A stretch of DNA of 6,696 nt from Gemmatimonadota bacterium. Lineage in GTDB: Bacteria; Gemmatimonadota; Gemmatimonadetes; Longimicrobiales; Longimicrobiaceae. The position numbers and the translations under genes were made by a program. A model generated the notes under the pieces. That model saw nothing but the letters and a program-made list of their open reading frames with translations. It was not told the DNA's origin and did no database searches. The stretch is from contig JAFAYN010000514.1 in assembly GCA_019240375.1 (NCBI GenBank), positions 1 through 6,696 on the forward strand, written 5' to 3'. This document shows positions 1 through 5,933 of this stretch, piece after piece (position 1 is the stretch's first letter; each line of letters opens with the position of its first letter).

Positions 1-1518
1 CACCTGCCCGCCGCTCTCGGCGTAGAAGGGGTTCTCTCGCAGCTGCAGCGCCAGGCGGCCGTCCAGCCGGCGGAAGGCCAGCACGTCGGTCTCCAGCTCG
101 GTGGCGCGGTACGCGGCGAACTCCTGCTCCGCCCCCTCGGCCCCTGGGACGTCCTCCCACCCGGCGGCCAGGGCGTCGCTCTCCACCCCGATCCCCGAGG
201 CGGCGCGGTCCTCGCGCGAGCGGCGGCGCTGCTCCTCCAGCTCCACGTTGAAGCCGTCCATGTCCACCCCGTACCCGCGCTCTTCGGCCATCAGCGCGGT
301 CAGGTCGGGGGGGAAGCCGAAGGTGTCGTACAGGCGGAACACGTCGCGCCCCGGCACCACTCCCGACCCGCCCTCCGGCGCGATCTCGTCGAAGCGGCGC
401 ATCCCCCCGTCGATCGTCGCCAGGAAGCGCTCCTCCTCCGCCCGGGTATTGCGCAGCAGGTAGTCGCGGCGGGTGATCAGCTCCGGGTACACGGCGCCCA
501 TGTGGGCCACCACCGCGTTGACCACCTCCACCAGCGTCGGCTCGCGGCGCCCCAGCAGCCAGGCGTGGCGCACGGCGCGGCGGAGGATGCGTCGCAGCAC
601 GTAGCCGCGCCCCTCGTTGGAGGGGAACACCCCGTCCGCCATCAGGAACGCCGTGGCGCGCGCGTGGTCGGCCAGCACCCGGTACGAGACGCCCTGCGGC
701 GAGTCGTAGTCGTACGGCACGCCGACCACGGAGACGGCGCGCTCGATCAGCGGGACGAACAGGTCGGTCTTGTAGTTGGTGTCCACCCCCTGCATCACCG
801 AGGCGATGCGCTCCAGCCCGGCCCCGGTGTCGATGGAAGGCGCGGGGAGCGGGTGCAGCTCCCCGTCCGCGTCCCGGTCGAACTGCATGAACACCAGGTT
901 CCACAATTCCAGGAACTGCCCCTCCTCGCCCAGCACCTCGAACTCCTCCACCGTCACCTCGGTGCCGCGCCGGGGCTCGGGGCGCATGTCGTAGTGGATC
1001 TCGGAGCAGGGGCCGCAGGGGCCGGTGTCGGCCATCTGCCAGAAGTTGTCCTTGTCGCCCAGCCCGAAGATGCGCTCCGGCTTCACCCCGGCGATCTCGC
1101 GCCAGAGCTGCCTGGCCTCGTCGTCGGTGTGGTGGACGGTCACCCACAGCCGCTCGGCCGGGATCCCCAGCTCGACCGTCAGGAACTCCCACCCGAAGCG
1201 GATCGCGTCGCGCTTGAAGTAGTCGCCGAAGGAGAAGTTCCCCAGCATCTCGAAGAAGGTGTGGTGGCGCGCGGTCACGCCCACCGCTTCCAGGTCGTTG
1301 TGCTTGCCGCCCGCGCGGACGCACTTCTGCGAGGTGGCGGCGCGCCGGAACGGCACCTCCTCCATCCCCAAAAAGACCTTCTTGAACTGGACCATCCCCG
1401 CGTTGGTGAAGAGCAGCGTCGGGTCGTCCGACGGCACCAGCGACGAGGAGGGGCGCACCTCGTGCCCCTGCCGGGCGAAGTAGTCCAGGAAACGGGAGCG
1501 AATCTCGTCAGCGCGCAT
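1..1518 (-). CDS. alaS: Alanyl-tRNA synthetase, N-terminal 506 residues (3' end outside window)
   Basis: This class II aminoacyl-tRNA synthetase charges tRNA-Ala with alanine in the cytoplasm. I translated the minus strand from the ATG at 1518 and found one open frame of 506 codons with no stop to the window edge. Family landmarks seen: a start typical of AlaRS (MRADEIRSRFLDYF), LFTNAGMVQFK at residues 37-47, RAGGKHNDLEAVG at 68-80, the motif 2 region RHHTFFEMLGNFSFGDYF at 84-101, the motif 3 region DTGAGLERIASVMQG at 230-244, and LYDTFGFPPDL near residue 396. The last visible stretch, ENPFYAESGGQV (about 495-506), begins the module that leads into the editing domain. The catalytic and tRNA-acceptor-recognition domains are therefore complete. 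The editing domain and C-Ala domain, expected from the family length of about 870-900 residues, lie outside. I see no Shine-Dalgarno before the ATG, only an A-rich leader. The start is set by family alignment. No disruption is visible. Confidence 0.97.
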   Translation of the reverse strand, partial: MRADEIRSRFLDYFARQGHEVRPSSSLVPSDDPTLLFTNAGMVQFKKVFLGMEEVPFRRAATSQKCVRAGGKHNDLEAVGVTARHHTFFEMLGNFSFGDYFKRDAIRFGWEFLTVELGIPAERLWVTVHHTDDEARQLWREIAGVKPERIFGLGDKDNFWQMADTGPCGPCSEIHYDMRPEPRRGTEVTVEEFEVLGEEGQFLELWNLVFMQFDRDADGELHPLPAPSIDTGAGLERIASVMQGVDTNYKTDLFVPLIERAVSVVGVPYDYDSPQGVSYRVLADHARATAFLMADGVFPSNEGRGYVLRRILRRAVRHAWLLGRREPTLVEVVNAVVAHMGAVYPELITRRDYLLRNTRAEEERFLATIDGGMRRFDEIAPEGGSGVVPGRDVFRLYDTFGFPPDLTALMAEERGYGVDMDGFNVELEEQRRRSREDRAASGIGVESDALAAGWEDVPGAEGAEQEFAAYRATELETDVLAFRRLDGRLALQLRENPFYAESGGQV

Positions 1519-1567
1519 CGTTTTTATTTCGGAAGCTCGAAAGCTCGGGGATTCGGGCGAAACGGGT

Positions 1568-1597
1568 AACATAACGCGCGGCGGGGTTTGGACTCAA
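1568..1597 (-). promoter_or_regulatory. Candidate sigma70-type promoter for alaS
   Basis: On the minus strand, TTGAGT (1597-1592) is followed after 18 bp by TATGTT (1573-1568). Each matches four of six bases of the TTGACA and TATAAT consensus. Transcription would start near 1561, giving a leader of roughly 43 nt before the alaS ATG at 1518. The leader is unusually A/T-rich next to the start for this GC-rich DNA. The position is sensible, because the gap upstream of alaS is long and needs its own promoter, but in such a genome the match is not decisive. Confidence 0.4.
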
Positions 1598-1815
1598 GGC
1601 CGTGTTTTGAGCAGGTTGTGGTGGTGGAAGTGGTGGGGCTGGTGGTGGGGCCGCTCCAGAGCCGGACGATACGGCCGTCCGTCTCTTCCGCGGGGCCGGT
1701 GAGCCTGCCGGTACTGCTGGCAGTCTCCCCGTCCGCTACGGGAGCCCCGGAAACAGCCCCGGGTCTCCCTCGCAACAGAATGTGGGAACTGCAGGGAACT
1801 ACTTGCAACAAAAAG
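1598..1815. other. GC-rich intergenic stretch with several short hairpins, no supported gene
   Basis: No defensible gene is seen here. A minus-strand frame of 95 codons (1811-1524) crosses it from a TTG, but it resembles no family I recognise, is Thr/Ser/Pro-rich from the GTGG repeats, and reads through the candidate alaS promoter. The stretch holds short inverted repeats: 1663-1681 (6-bp stem), 1705-1723 (5 bp), 1728-1742 (5 bp) and 1741-1768 (10 bp with one mismatch). It also holds a G-rich tract of repeated GTGG units at 1617-1650 and a direct repeat of GGGAACT at 1784-1790 and 1794-1800. Short stems are common by chance at this GC content. An unrecognised small RNA or leader cannot be excluded. 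Confidence 0.45.
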
Positions 1816-1957
1816 CCTTCCCCCAGAATCGGGGGATCAAGGGGGCTGCTGTCCGAGCCTAAGCGAGCCGGATGGGGGCGTACTGAGCCCGAGCATCGCA
1901 GGCCCTCACCCCGGCGCTTCGCGCCACCCCTCTCCCAATTCTGGGCGAGGGGAGCAC
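1816..1957. repeat. Intergenic hairpin repeat, copy A
   Basis: This is one of two related intergenic blocks in the window; the other is at 2885-3033 in the same orientation. Shared parts, in order: CCTTCCCCCAGAAT at the left end (1816-1829), a CCGAGC/GCGAG motif, a 21-bp identical core (1869-1889), and GAGGGGAGCAC at the right end (1947-1957). The right end forms an imperfect hairpin (1927-1952) with stem CTCTCCCA and loop ATTC. Its reverse complement resembles the left-end motif, so the element has roughly inverted ends. A further small hairpin, GGCGC-TTC-GCGCC, lies at 1913-1925. This looks like a REP- or MITE-type dispersed element. No protein is encoded, and whether it is mobile is not shown. 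Confidence 0.75.
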
Positions 1958-1985
1958 GACAACTGCTTGCGTCCGTTGCAGTTCT

Positions 1986-2017
1986 CCCCCTTTCTCCTGC
2001 TTACGGGGGAAAGGGGG
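1986..2017. repeat. Hairpin downstream of the metallo-beta-lactamase-fold gene
   Basis: A perfect 9-bp inverted repeat (CCCCCTTTC at 1986-1994, GAAAGGGGG at 2009-2017) continues inward with two C-G and two wobble pairs around loop GCTTAC. It lies about 20 bp past the stop of the minus-strand gene ending at 2037, where a transcript end would be expected. No U-run follows on the minus strand, so it is not a textbook intrinsic terminator. It may stabilise the mRNA 3' end or be another piece of the local intergenic repeat family, which uses the same C-run/G-run style. Confidence 0.55.
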
Positions 2018-2036
2018 TCGGGGGGATAGGGGGCCT

Positions 2037-2852
2037 CTACCCCACCTCGCCGATGGCGCGCAGGTAGCGCTCTGCCGAGCGCGCGACGGCCGCCTTCGCG
2101 TCGTGCTCCACGTGCAGGTCCCACCACGCGCCGTAGATGCGGTCGTACTCGTACGGCGCCACCGCGTCCACGATGCGGCGCACCCTGCTCGCGGAGAGCG
2201 GGATCAGGTTGGGGTAGCTGTACATGAAGCTCACCCAGCGCCGGTCCCGCACCACCTGGATGACGTCTCCGGTCAGCAGGGCGCCGCGCCCCTCCGCGCC
2301 CGCTGGCCAGTGCAGCACCTGCCCGCCCGCGAAGTGGCCACCGCAGTGCACCAGCGTCGTCCCGCCGGGAAGCGGGGTCGTCTCCCCTTCCCAGAAGCGG
2401 ACCGCGTCGTGGGGGCGCACCACCCACTCGCGGTCGTCCGCGTGCACGTACACCGGCGCGCCGCCGAACGCGCGGCTCCACTCCGCGTGGGTCGTGTAGT
2501 AGTGCGGGTGCGAGATGGCGATGGCCGCGATCCCGCCCAGCGCTTCGATCACCTCCACGGTGGCGTCGTCCAGCAGGGCAACGCAGTCCCACAGCACGTT
2601 CCCCTCAGGCGTCCGCACCAGGAGCGCGCGCTGCCCGATGGCGAACGACGGCTCCATCCCGATCCCGTACAGCGTCGGCTCGATCCGGCGCAGCGCCAGC
2701 CGGTGCTTCCCGCGCAACCGCTCCAGCGTCGTCCACTCCTGCCCACCGTATCCCACGTACTGCCGCTCGTCCTCGCAGATGGGACAGCGAGCCGGTGGTG
2801 AGTCCGATTCCGGGTACTGCGTCCCGCAGGTGGTGCAGATGTAGCTTTCCAT
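2037..2852 (-). CDS. Zinc-ribbon and metallo-beta-lactamase-fold protein, 271 aa
   Basis: This is a predicted cytoplasmic metalloprotein; its substrate cannot be read from the sequence. The N-terminus has a four-cysteine zinc ribbon or rubredoxin-like knuckle: C6-x2-C9 and C23-x2-C26 (CPIC). The metallo-beta-lactamase fold follows, with SHPHYYTTH at 114-122 where the family usually has HxHxDH, then CGGHFAGG at 170-177 (H173), LLTGDVIQVV at 192-201 (D196), and a C-terminal segment with YGAWWDLHVEHD at 240-251. HxH, the later His and the bridging Asp are present, but the Asp and His of HxHxDH are replaced by Tyr and Thr. The ATG at 2852 is chosen because the protein then begins with MESYICTTCG. 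The in-frame ORF extends upstream to 3017 but there translates the intergenic repeat. No clear ribosome site precedes it. It stands alone between two repeat copies. No signal peptide or membrane segment is seen. Confidence 0.88.
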   Translation of the reverse strand: MESYICTTCGTQYPESDSPPARCPICEDERQYVGYGGQEWTTLERLRGKHRLALRRIEPTLYGIGMEPSFAIGQRALLVRTPEGNVLWDCVALLDDATVEVIEALGGIAAIAISHPHYYTTHAEWSRAFGGAPVYVHADDREWVVRPHDAVRFWEGETTPLPGGTTLVHCGGHFAGGQVLHWPAGAEGRGALLTGDVIQVVRDRRWVSFMYSYPNLIPLSASRVRRIVDAVAPYEYDRIYGAWWDLHVEHDAKAAVARSAERYLRAIGEVG

Positions 2853-2884
2853 GTGGAAAAAGGCAGGCTTCTCATGTCGTACCG

Positions 2885-3033
2885 CCTTCCCCCAGAATTG
2901 GGGGAAGGTGCCGAGCGGAGCGAGGCGGATGGGGGCGTACTGAGCCGGATCAGCATAGGAGTCCGGTCGGCGCTGTAGCCCCCCTCCCCCACAGCTTGCC
3001 CCCTCGATCCCCCACAAGTGGGGAGGGGAGCAC
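2885..3033. repeat. Intergenic hairpin repeat, copy B
   Basis: This is the second copy of the element seen at 1816-1957, in the same orientation. Its left end is a perfect hairpin at 2885-2908, with a 10-bp stem CCTTCCCCCA/TGGGGGAAGG around loop GAAT. The 21-bp core at 2926-2946 is identical to copy A. The right end has a CCCCAC/GTGGGG hairpin (3010-3023) and the shared GAGGGGAGCAC (3023-3033). The middle has diverged by small insertions and deletions. It fills most of the gap between the tonB terminator and the metallo-beta-lactamase-fold gene, so it would be part of that gene's promoter or 5' leader. Confidence 0.75.
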
Positions 3034-3051
3034 TACACACGCAACTACCGG

Positions 3052-3089
3052 AAAAGCAAAACCCCTCGCTGGCGGTCGCCGGCGAGGGG
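3052..3089 (-). terminator. Intrinsic terminator after the tonB-like gene
   Basis: Read on the minus strand, CCCCTCGC (3089-3082) pairs perfectly with GCGAGGGG (3069-3062). An inner GGC/GCC stem and a GACC loop sit in the middle, and the run TTTTGCTTTT (3061-3052) follows at once. It starts 11 bp after the TGA of the tonB-like gene. A strong GC stem with an immediate U-run is the classic factor-independent terminator, so the kup-kup-tonB transcript very likely ends here and the gene beyond needs its own promoter. Confidence 0.9.
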
Positions 3090-3100
3090 CAGGTCAGGGA

Positions 3101-3973
3101 TCAGAACAGCAGCGTCACGTCGTACGCCACCGCGATCGGCTTGTTGGCGGGGTCGCGCGCCGGGCGGAACTTCCAGTCCATCGCCACGCGCTTCAGGTCC
3201 TGGTCGTACCGCCGGTCGCCGGTGGAGGGGAAGTCCACGTCCCGCACCGTCCCGGTCACGTCGATGGACACCCGTACCACCAGCGTCCCCCCGCGAAGCT
3301 GCCGCGGCGCCTTGGGCGGCGGGAGGAGAAGCACCTCGGGGACCGGGGGCTGCATCTTCCCCGCCCCGGAGCCCGGTCCGTTCCCCGAGCCGATCCCGCC
3401 TCCCGTCCCACCGCCCGAGCCTCCCCCTGAGCCCGGCCCGGTCCCCGGGCCTGCGCCCTCGCCCGTCCCGGTTCCGGCTCCCGTCCCCGCACCCGCTCCG
3501 GTCCCCGCCGTGGGCGCGGCGGTCCCCGTGTTCGCCGGAGCGGGCGCGGGAGGAGCGGGCGTCGGCTGCGCCTCCGGCTTCGGGGTGAGGGCCGGCGTCG
3601 GCGGCGGCACCACCGGGGGTGGGACCACCGGCTGCGTCACCGTGAGCGTCACCTCCGAGGGGGCGGGCGGTTCCGGCTGCGCCACGTCGATGTAGGTGAC
3701 CCGCTCCCCGCCGCCCCCTCCACCGCCACCCCCGCCCGCCGGGCCCGCGTCGATCCCTCCCGGCGTTCCCCCGTTCTCGAAGAGCGCGTACCCCGACCCG
3801 CGCCCCAGGAGCACGATCAGGGCGAGCAGGCCGACGTGCACCAGCACGGAAACGGCGAGGCTCCGGAGCGCGTGGCGCCGGTCCTCCGGACGGGTACGAT
3901 GGGCCAGGTGCTGGAACAGCGGAGTGGTCTCCGGTCCGTGGGTTCGGAAGAGAGCTGCGCCCTCATATACCAC
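3101..3973 (-). CDS. TonB-like energy transducer, 290 aa
   Basis: TonB proteins carry proton-motive energy from an inner-membrane motor (ExbB/ExbD) across the periplasm to outer-membrane receptors. Here a cytoplasmic N-terminus of about 38 residues (basic RRHALR before the membrane) precedes one membrane segment at about 39-56 (LAVSVLVHVGLLALIVLL). Ten consecutive glycines follow at 80-89, then a Pro-rich linker at 98-147 (VVPPPVVPPP type) and a Gly/Ala/Thr linker at 150-205 with Gly nearly every second residue. A TonB C-terminal domain lies at about 225-290 (GGTLVVRVSIDVTGTVRDV, later MDWKFRPA and a final beta-strand AVAYDVTLLF). I chose the GTG at 3973: no ATG exists in frame before the membrane segment, and the longer frame to 4084 would overlap kup. 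A GGAGA lies upstream beyond a palindrome. No exbB or exbD is in the window, so the partner and receptor are unknown. Confidence 0.85.
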   Translation of the reverse strand: MVYEGAALFRTHGPETTPLFQHLAHRTRPEDRRHALRSLAVSVLVHVGLLALIVLLGRGSGYALFENGGTPGGIDAGPAGGGGGGGGGGERVTYIDVAQPEPPAPSEVTLTVTQPVVPPPVVPPPTPALTPKPEAQPTPAPPAPAPANTGTAAPTAGTGAGAGTGAGTGTGEGAGPGTGPGSGGGSGGGTGGGIGSGNGPGSGAGKMQPPVPEVLLLPPPKAPRQLRGGTLVVRVSIDVTGTVRDVDFPSTGDRRYDQDLKRVAMDWKFRPARDPANKPIAVAYDVTLLF

Positions 3974-3978
3974 GCGGG

Positions 3979-4002
3979 ACGGTCCGGGGATCCCCGGACC
4001 GT
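3979..4002. promoter_or_regulatory. Perfect 24-bp palindrome in the kup-tonB gap
   Basis: All 24 bases match their own reverse complement, centred on GGATCC. In the minus-strand RNA this gives a 10-bp stem (ACGGTCCGGG with CCCGGACCGT) closed by a GATC tetraloop. It occupies 24 of the 34 bp between the kup stop (4008) and the tonB GTG (3973). GGAGA (4007-4003) abuts its 5' side and CCCGC (3978-3974) separates its 3' side from the GTG. Folding would leave about 5 nt between the GGAGA and the start. It could instead be an operator, an RNA-processing site, or a partial terminator, although no U-run follows. Confidence 0.7.
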
Positions 4003-4007
4003 TCTCC

Positions 4008-5897
4008 CTACAGCTCGATCTGCGCGCCCAGCTCCACCACCCGGTTGGGGGGAAGGCTGAAGAACGAAGTCGCCGTCCGGGCATTGCGCGACATCACCCC
4101 GAACAGGTGCTCGCGCCAGATCGCCATCCCCGGCTTCTTCGACGGGATCAGCGTCTCGCGGCCCAGGAAGTAGCTGGTTTCCATCGGCTTCAGCTGCAGG
4201 TCGGGGTCGGGGATCCTCGCCAGCGCCGCCGGTATGTCCGGGTCCTCGACGAACCCGTAGCGGATCGCCACCCGGAAGAAGCCGGACCCCAGCCGCTCCA
4301 CCTTCACGCGCTCTTCCTCCGCCACGGCCGGGATCTCCTCCGTCTTCACCATCAGGAGCACCACCCGCTCGTGCAGCACCTTGTTGTGGATCAGGTTGTG
4401 GAGGAGCGCCGGGGGCGTCCCGTCCGCGCTCCCGTACATGAACACCGAAGTCCCCGGCACCCGGAGCGGCGGGTTCGACTCCACGTCCTGCATGAACAGC
4501 TCGAAAGGGAGCGTGGTCGCGTTGAGCCGGGCCGCGAGGATCTGGCGCCCCTTCTTCCAGGTGGTCATCAGCGAGAAGATCACCGCGGCGATCGCCAGCG
4601 GGAACCACCCGCCCGCCGGGATCTTCACCAGGTTCGCCCCCCAGAACGCCAGGTCCACCACCAGGAAGGCGGCCGCCAGGAGCGCCACCCGCCCCATCCC
4701 CCACCCCCAGTGCGACCGCGCCACCGCCGAGAACAGGAGGGTGGTGAACACCATGTCGGTGGTCACCGCCACCCCGTACGCCGCCGCCAGGTCGCTCGAC
4801 TCGCCGAAGCCGATCACCAGCCCGATGCAGGCGATCATCAGCACCCAGTTCAGCGAGGGGATGTAGATCTGACCGATCTCGCGCGCCGAGGTGTGCTCGA
4901 TCTCCAGCCGCGGGAGGTAGCCGAGCTGCATCGCCTGCCGCGTGAGCGAGAAGGCGCCGGAGATCACCGCCTGCGACGCGATCACCGTCGCCGCGGTGGC
5001 GAGGATCACCAGCGGGAGGAGCGCCCACTCCGGGGCCAGCAGGAAGAAGGGGTGCTCCACCGCCTCCGGGTCGCGGAGCAGGAGCGCCCCCTGCCCGAAG
5101 TAGTTCAGCATCAGCGCCGGGAGCACCACCACGAACCAGGTGAGCCGGATCGGCCGCCTCCCGAAGTGCCCCATGTCGGCATACAGCGCCTCGCCCCCGG
5201 TGACGGCCAGGAACACCGACCCCAGCACCAGGAACCCGGGGGCGCGGTTCCTCGCGAAGAAGCCGGCTCCGTGCAGCGGGTGGACGGCGGCGAGGACGCC
5301 CGGGTGCCGGAGGATCTCGGCCGCCCCGAGGAGGCCCAGCACCAGGAACCAGGTGAGCGTCACCGGCCCGAACACCTTGCCGATCCCCGCCGTCCCCCGG
5401 CTCTGCACCGCGAAGAGCGCGACCAGGATCACCACGGTGATCGGGATCACGTAGGGCGCGACCACCGGCGTCGCCACCTCCAGCCCCTCCACCGCGCTCA
5501 GCACCGAGATGGCCGGGGTGATCATGCTGTCGCCGTACAGCAGCGCCGCGCCGAAGAGCCCCATCAGCACCAGCACGCCCCCGCGTCCCCCCTCCTGCGA
5601 CCGCCCCCGCGCCACCAGCGCGGTGAGCGCGATCATCCCCCCCTCGCCCCGGTTGTCCGCGCGCATCACGAACCCCAGGTACTTGACCGAGATGACGATG
5701 ATCAGCGACCAGAAGATCAGCGACAGCACCCCCAGCACGTTGGCCGGGGTCGGGGCGACCCCCGACTCCGGCCGGAACGCCTCGCGCAGCGCGTACAGCG
5801 GGCTGGTGCCGATGTCGCCGTACACCACCCCCAGCGCCAGCAGCGACAGGGTGGCGAGGTAGCGCCCGGTGGGCGCGCGGCTCTCGCCCTGGCTCAC
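4008..5897 (-). CDS. kup: Kup-family low-affinity potassium transporter, 629 aa
   Basis: Kup (KUP/HAK/KT family) is an inner-membrane protein that imports K+ with H+. The length is normal (E. coli Kup is 622 residues). Signatures seen: GVVYGDIGTSPLYA at 23-36, RADNRGEGGMIAL at 79-91, YGDSMITPAISVLSAVEGLE at 121-140, TGGEALYADMGHFG at 233-246, many hydrophobic segments consistent with twelve membrane helices, then a soluble C-terminal domain of about 150 residues ending LPPNRVVELGAQIEL. D28, D123 and E236 align with the acidic residues D23, E116 and E229 considered important in E. coli Kup; position 123 is Asp where E. coli has Glu. The GTG at 5897 is preceded by a G-run (5907-5902) as a modest ribosome site, and the start matches the family N-terminus. 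It sits 36 bp after another kup and 34 bp before tonB, so it is probably co-transcribed with both. Confidence 0.95.
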   Translation of the reverse strand: MSQGESRAPTGRYLATLSLLALGVVYGDIGTSPLYALREAFRPESGVAPTPANVLGVLSLIFWSLIIVISVKYLGFVMRADNRGEGGMIALTALVARGRSQEGGRGGVLVLMGLFGAALLYGDSMITPAISVLSAVEGLEVATPVVAPYVIPITVVILVALFAVQSRGTAGIGKVFGPVTLTWFLVLGLLGAAEILRHPGVLAAVHPLHGAGFFARNRAPGFLVLGSVFLAVTGGEALYADMGHFGRRPIRLTWFVVVLPALMLNYFGQGALLLRDPEAVEHPFFLLAPEWALLPLVILATAATVIASQAVISGAFSLTRQAMQLGYLPRLEIEHTSAREIGQIYIPSLNWVLMIACIGLVIGFGESSDLAAAYGVAVTTDMVFTTLLFSAVARSHWGWGMGRVALLAAAFLVVDLAFWGANLVKIPAGGWFPLAIAAVIFSLMTTWKKGRQILAARLNATTLPFELFMQDVESNPPLRVPGTSVFMYGSADGTPPALLHNLIHNKVLHERVVLLMVKTEEIPAVAEEERVKVERLGSGFFRVAIRYGFVEDPDIPAALARIPDPDLQLKPMETSYFLGRETLIPSKKPGMAIWREHLFGVMSRNARTATSFFSLPPNRVVELGAQIEL

Positions 5898-5933
5898 GCT
5901 TCCCCCCGGCGGGCGCTCAGGACCCGGACACGG

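Noticed and set aside
502..1569. A 355-codon plus-strand open frame
   Set aside because: It is antisense to alaS, whose minus-strand frame is continuous and carries all family motifs. The His/Arg/Val-rich composition marks a shadow frame.
1524..1811. A 95-codon minus-strand frame ending 5 bp before alaS
   Set aside because: It has a TTG start, no recognisable family and a Thr/Ser/Pro tract from simple GTGG repeats, and it runs through the candidate alaS promoter.
2853..3017. A longer start for the metallo-beta-lactamase-fold gene at 3017
   Set aside because: The extra 55 codons translate the intergenic repeat and its hairpin. The ATG at 2852 begins directly at the zinc-ribbon N-terminus.
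1816..3033. The repeats as a CRISPR array
   Set aside because: There are only two imperfect copies about 1 kb apart, with a gene between them and no regular spacers or cas genes.
3817..3966. ATG at 3966 on the minus strand as the start of the gene after kup
   Set aside because: It is in a different frame from the TonB domain and reaches a stop after 49 codons. The TonB frame itself uses the GTG at 3973.
3979..4002. The 24-bp palindrome as an intrinsic terminator for kup
   Set aside because: No U-run follows the stem on the minus strand. A clear terminator with a U-run lies after tonB instead.
3974..4084. Upstream start at 4084 for the TonB-like protein
   Set aside because: It would overlap the end of kup by 77 bp and add 37 residues that are only the out-of-frame reading of kup and the palindrome.
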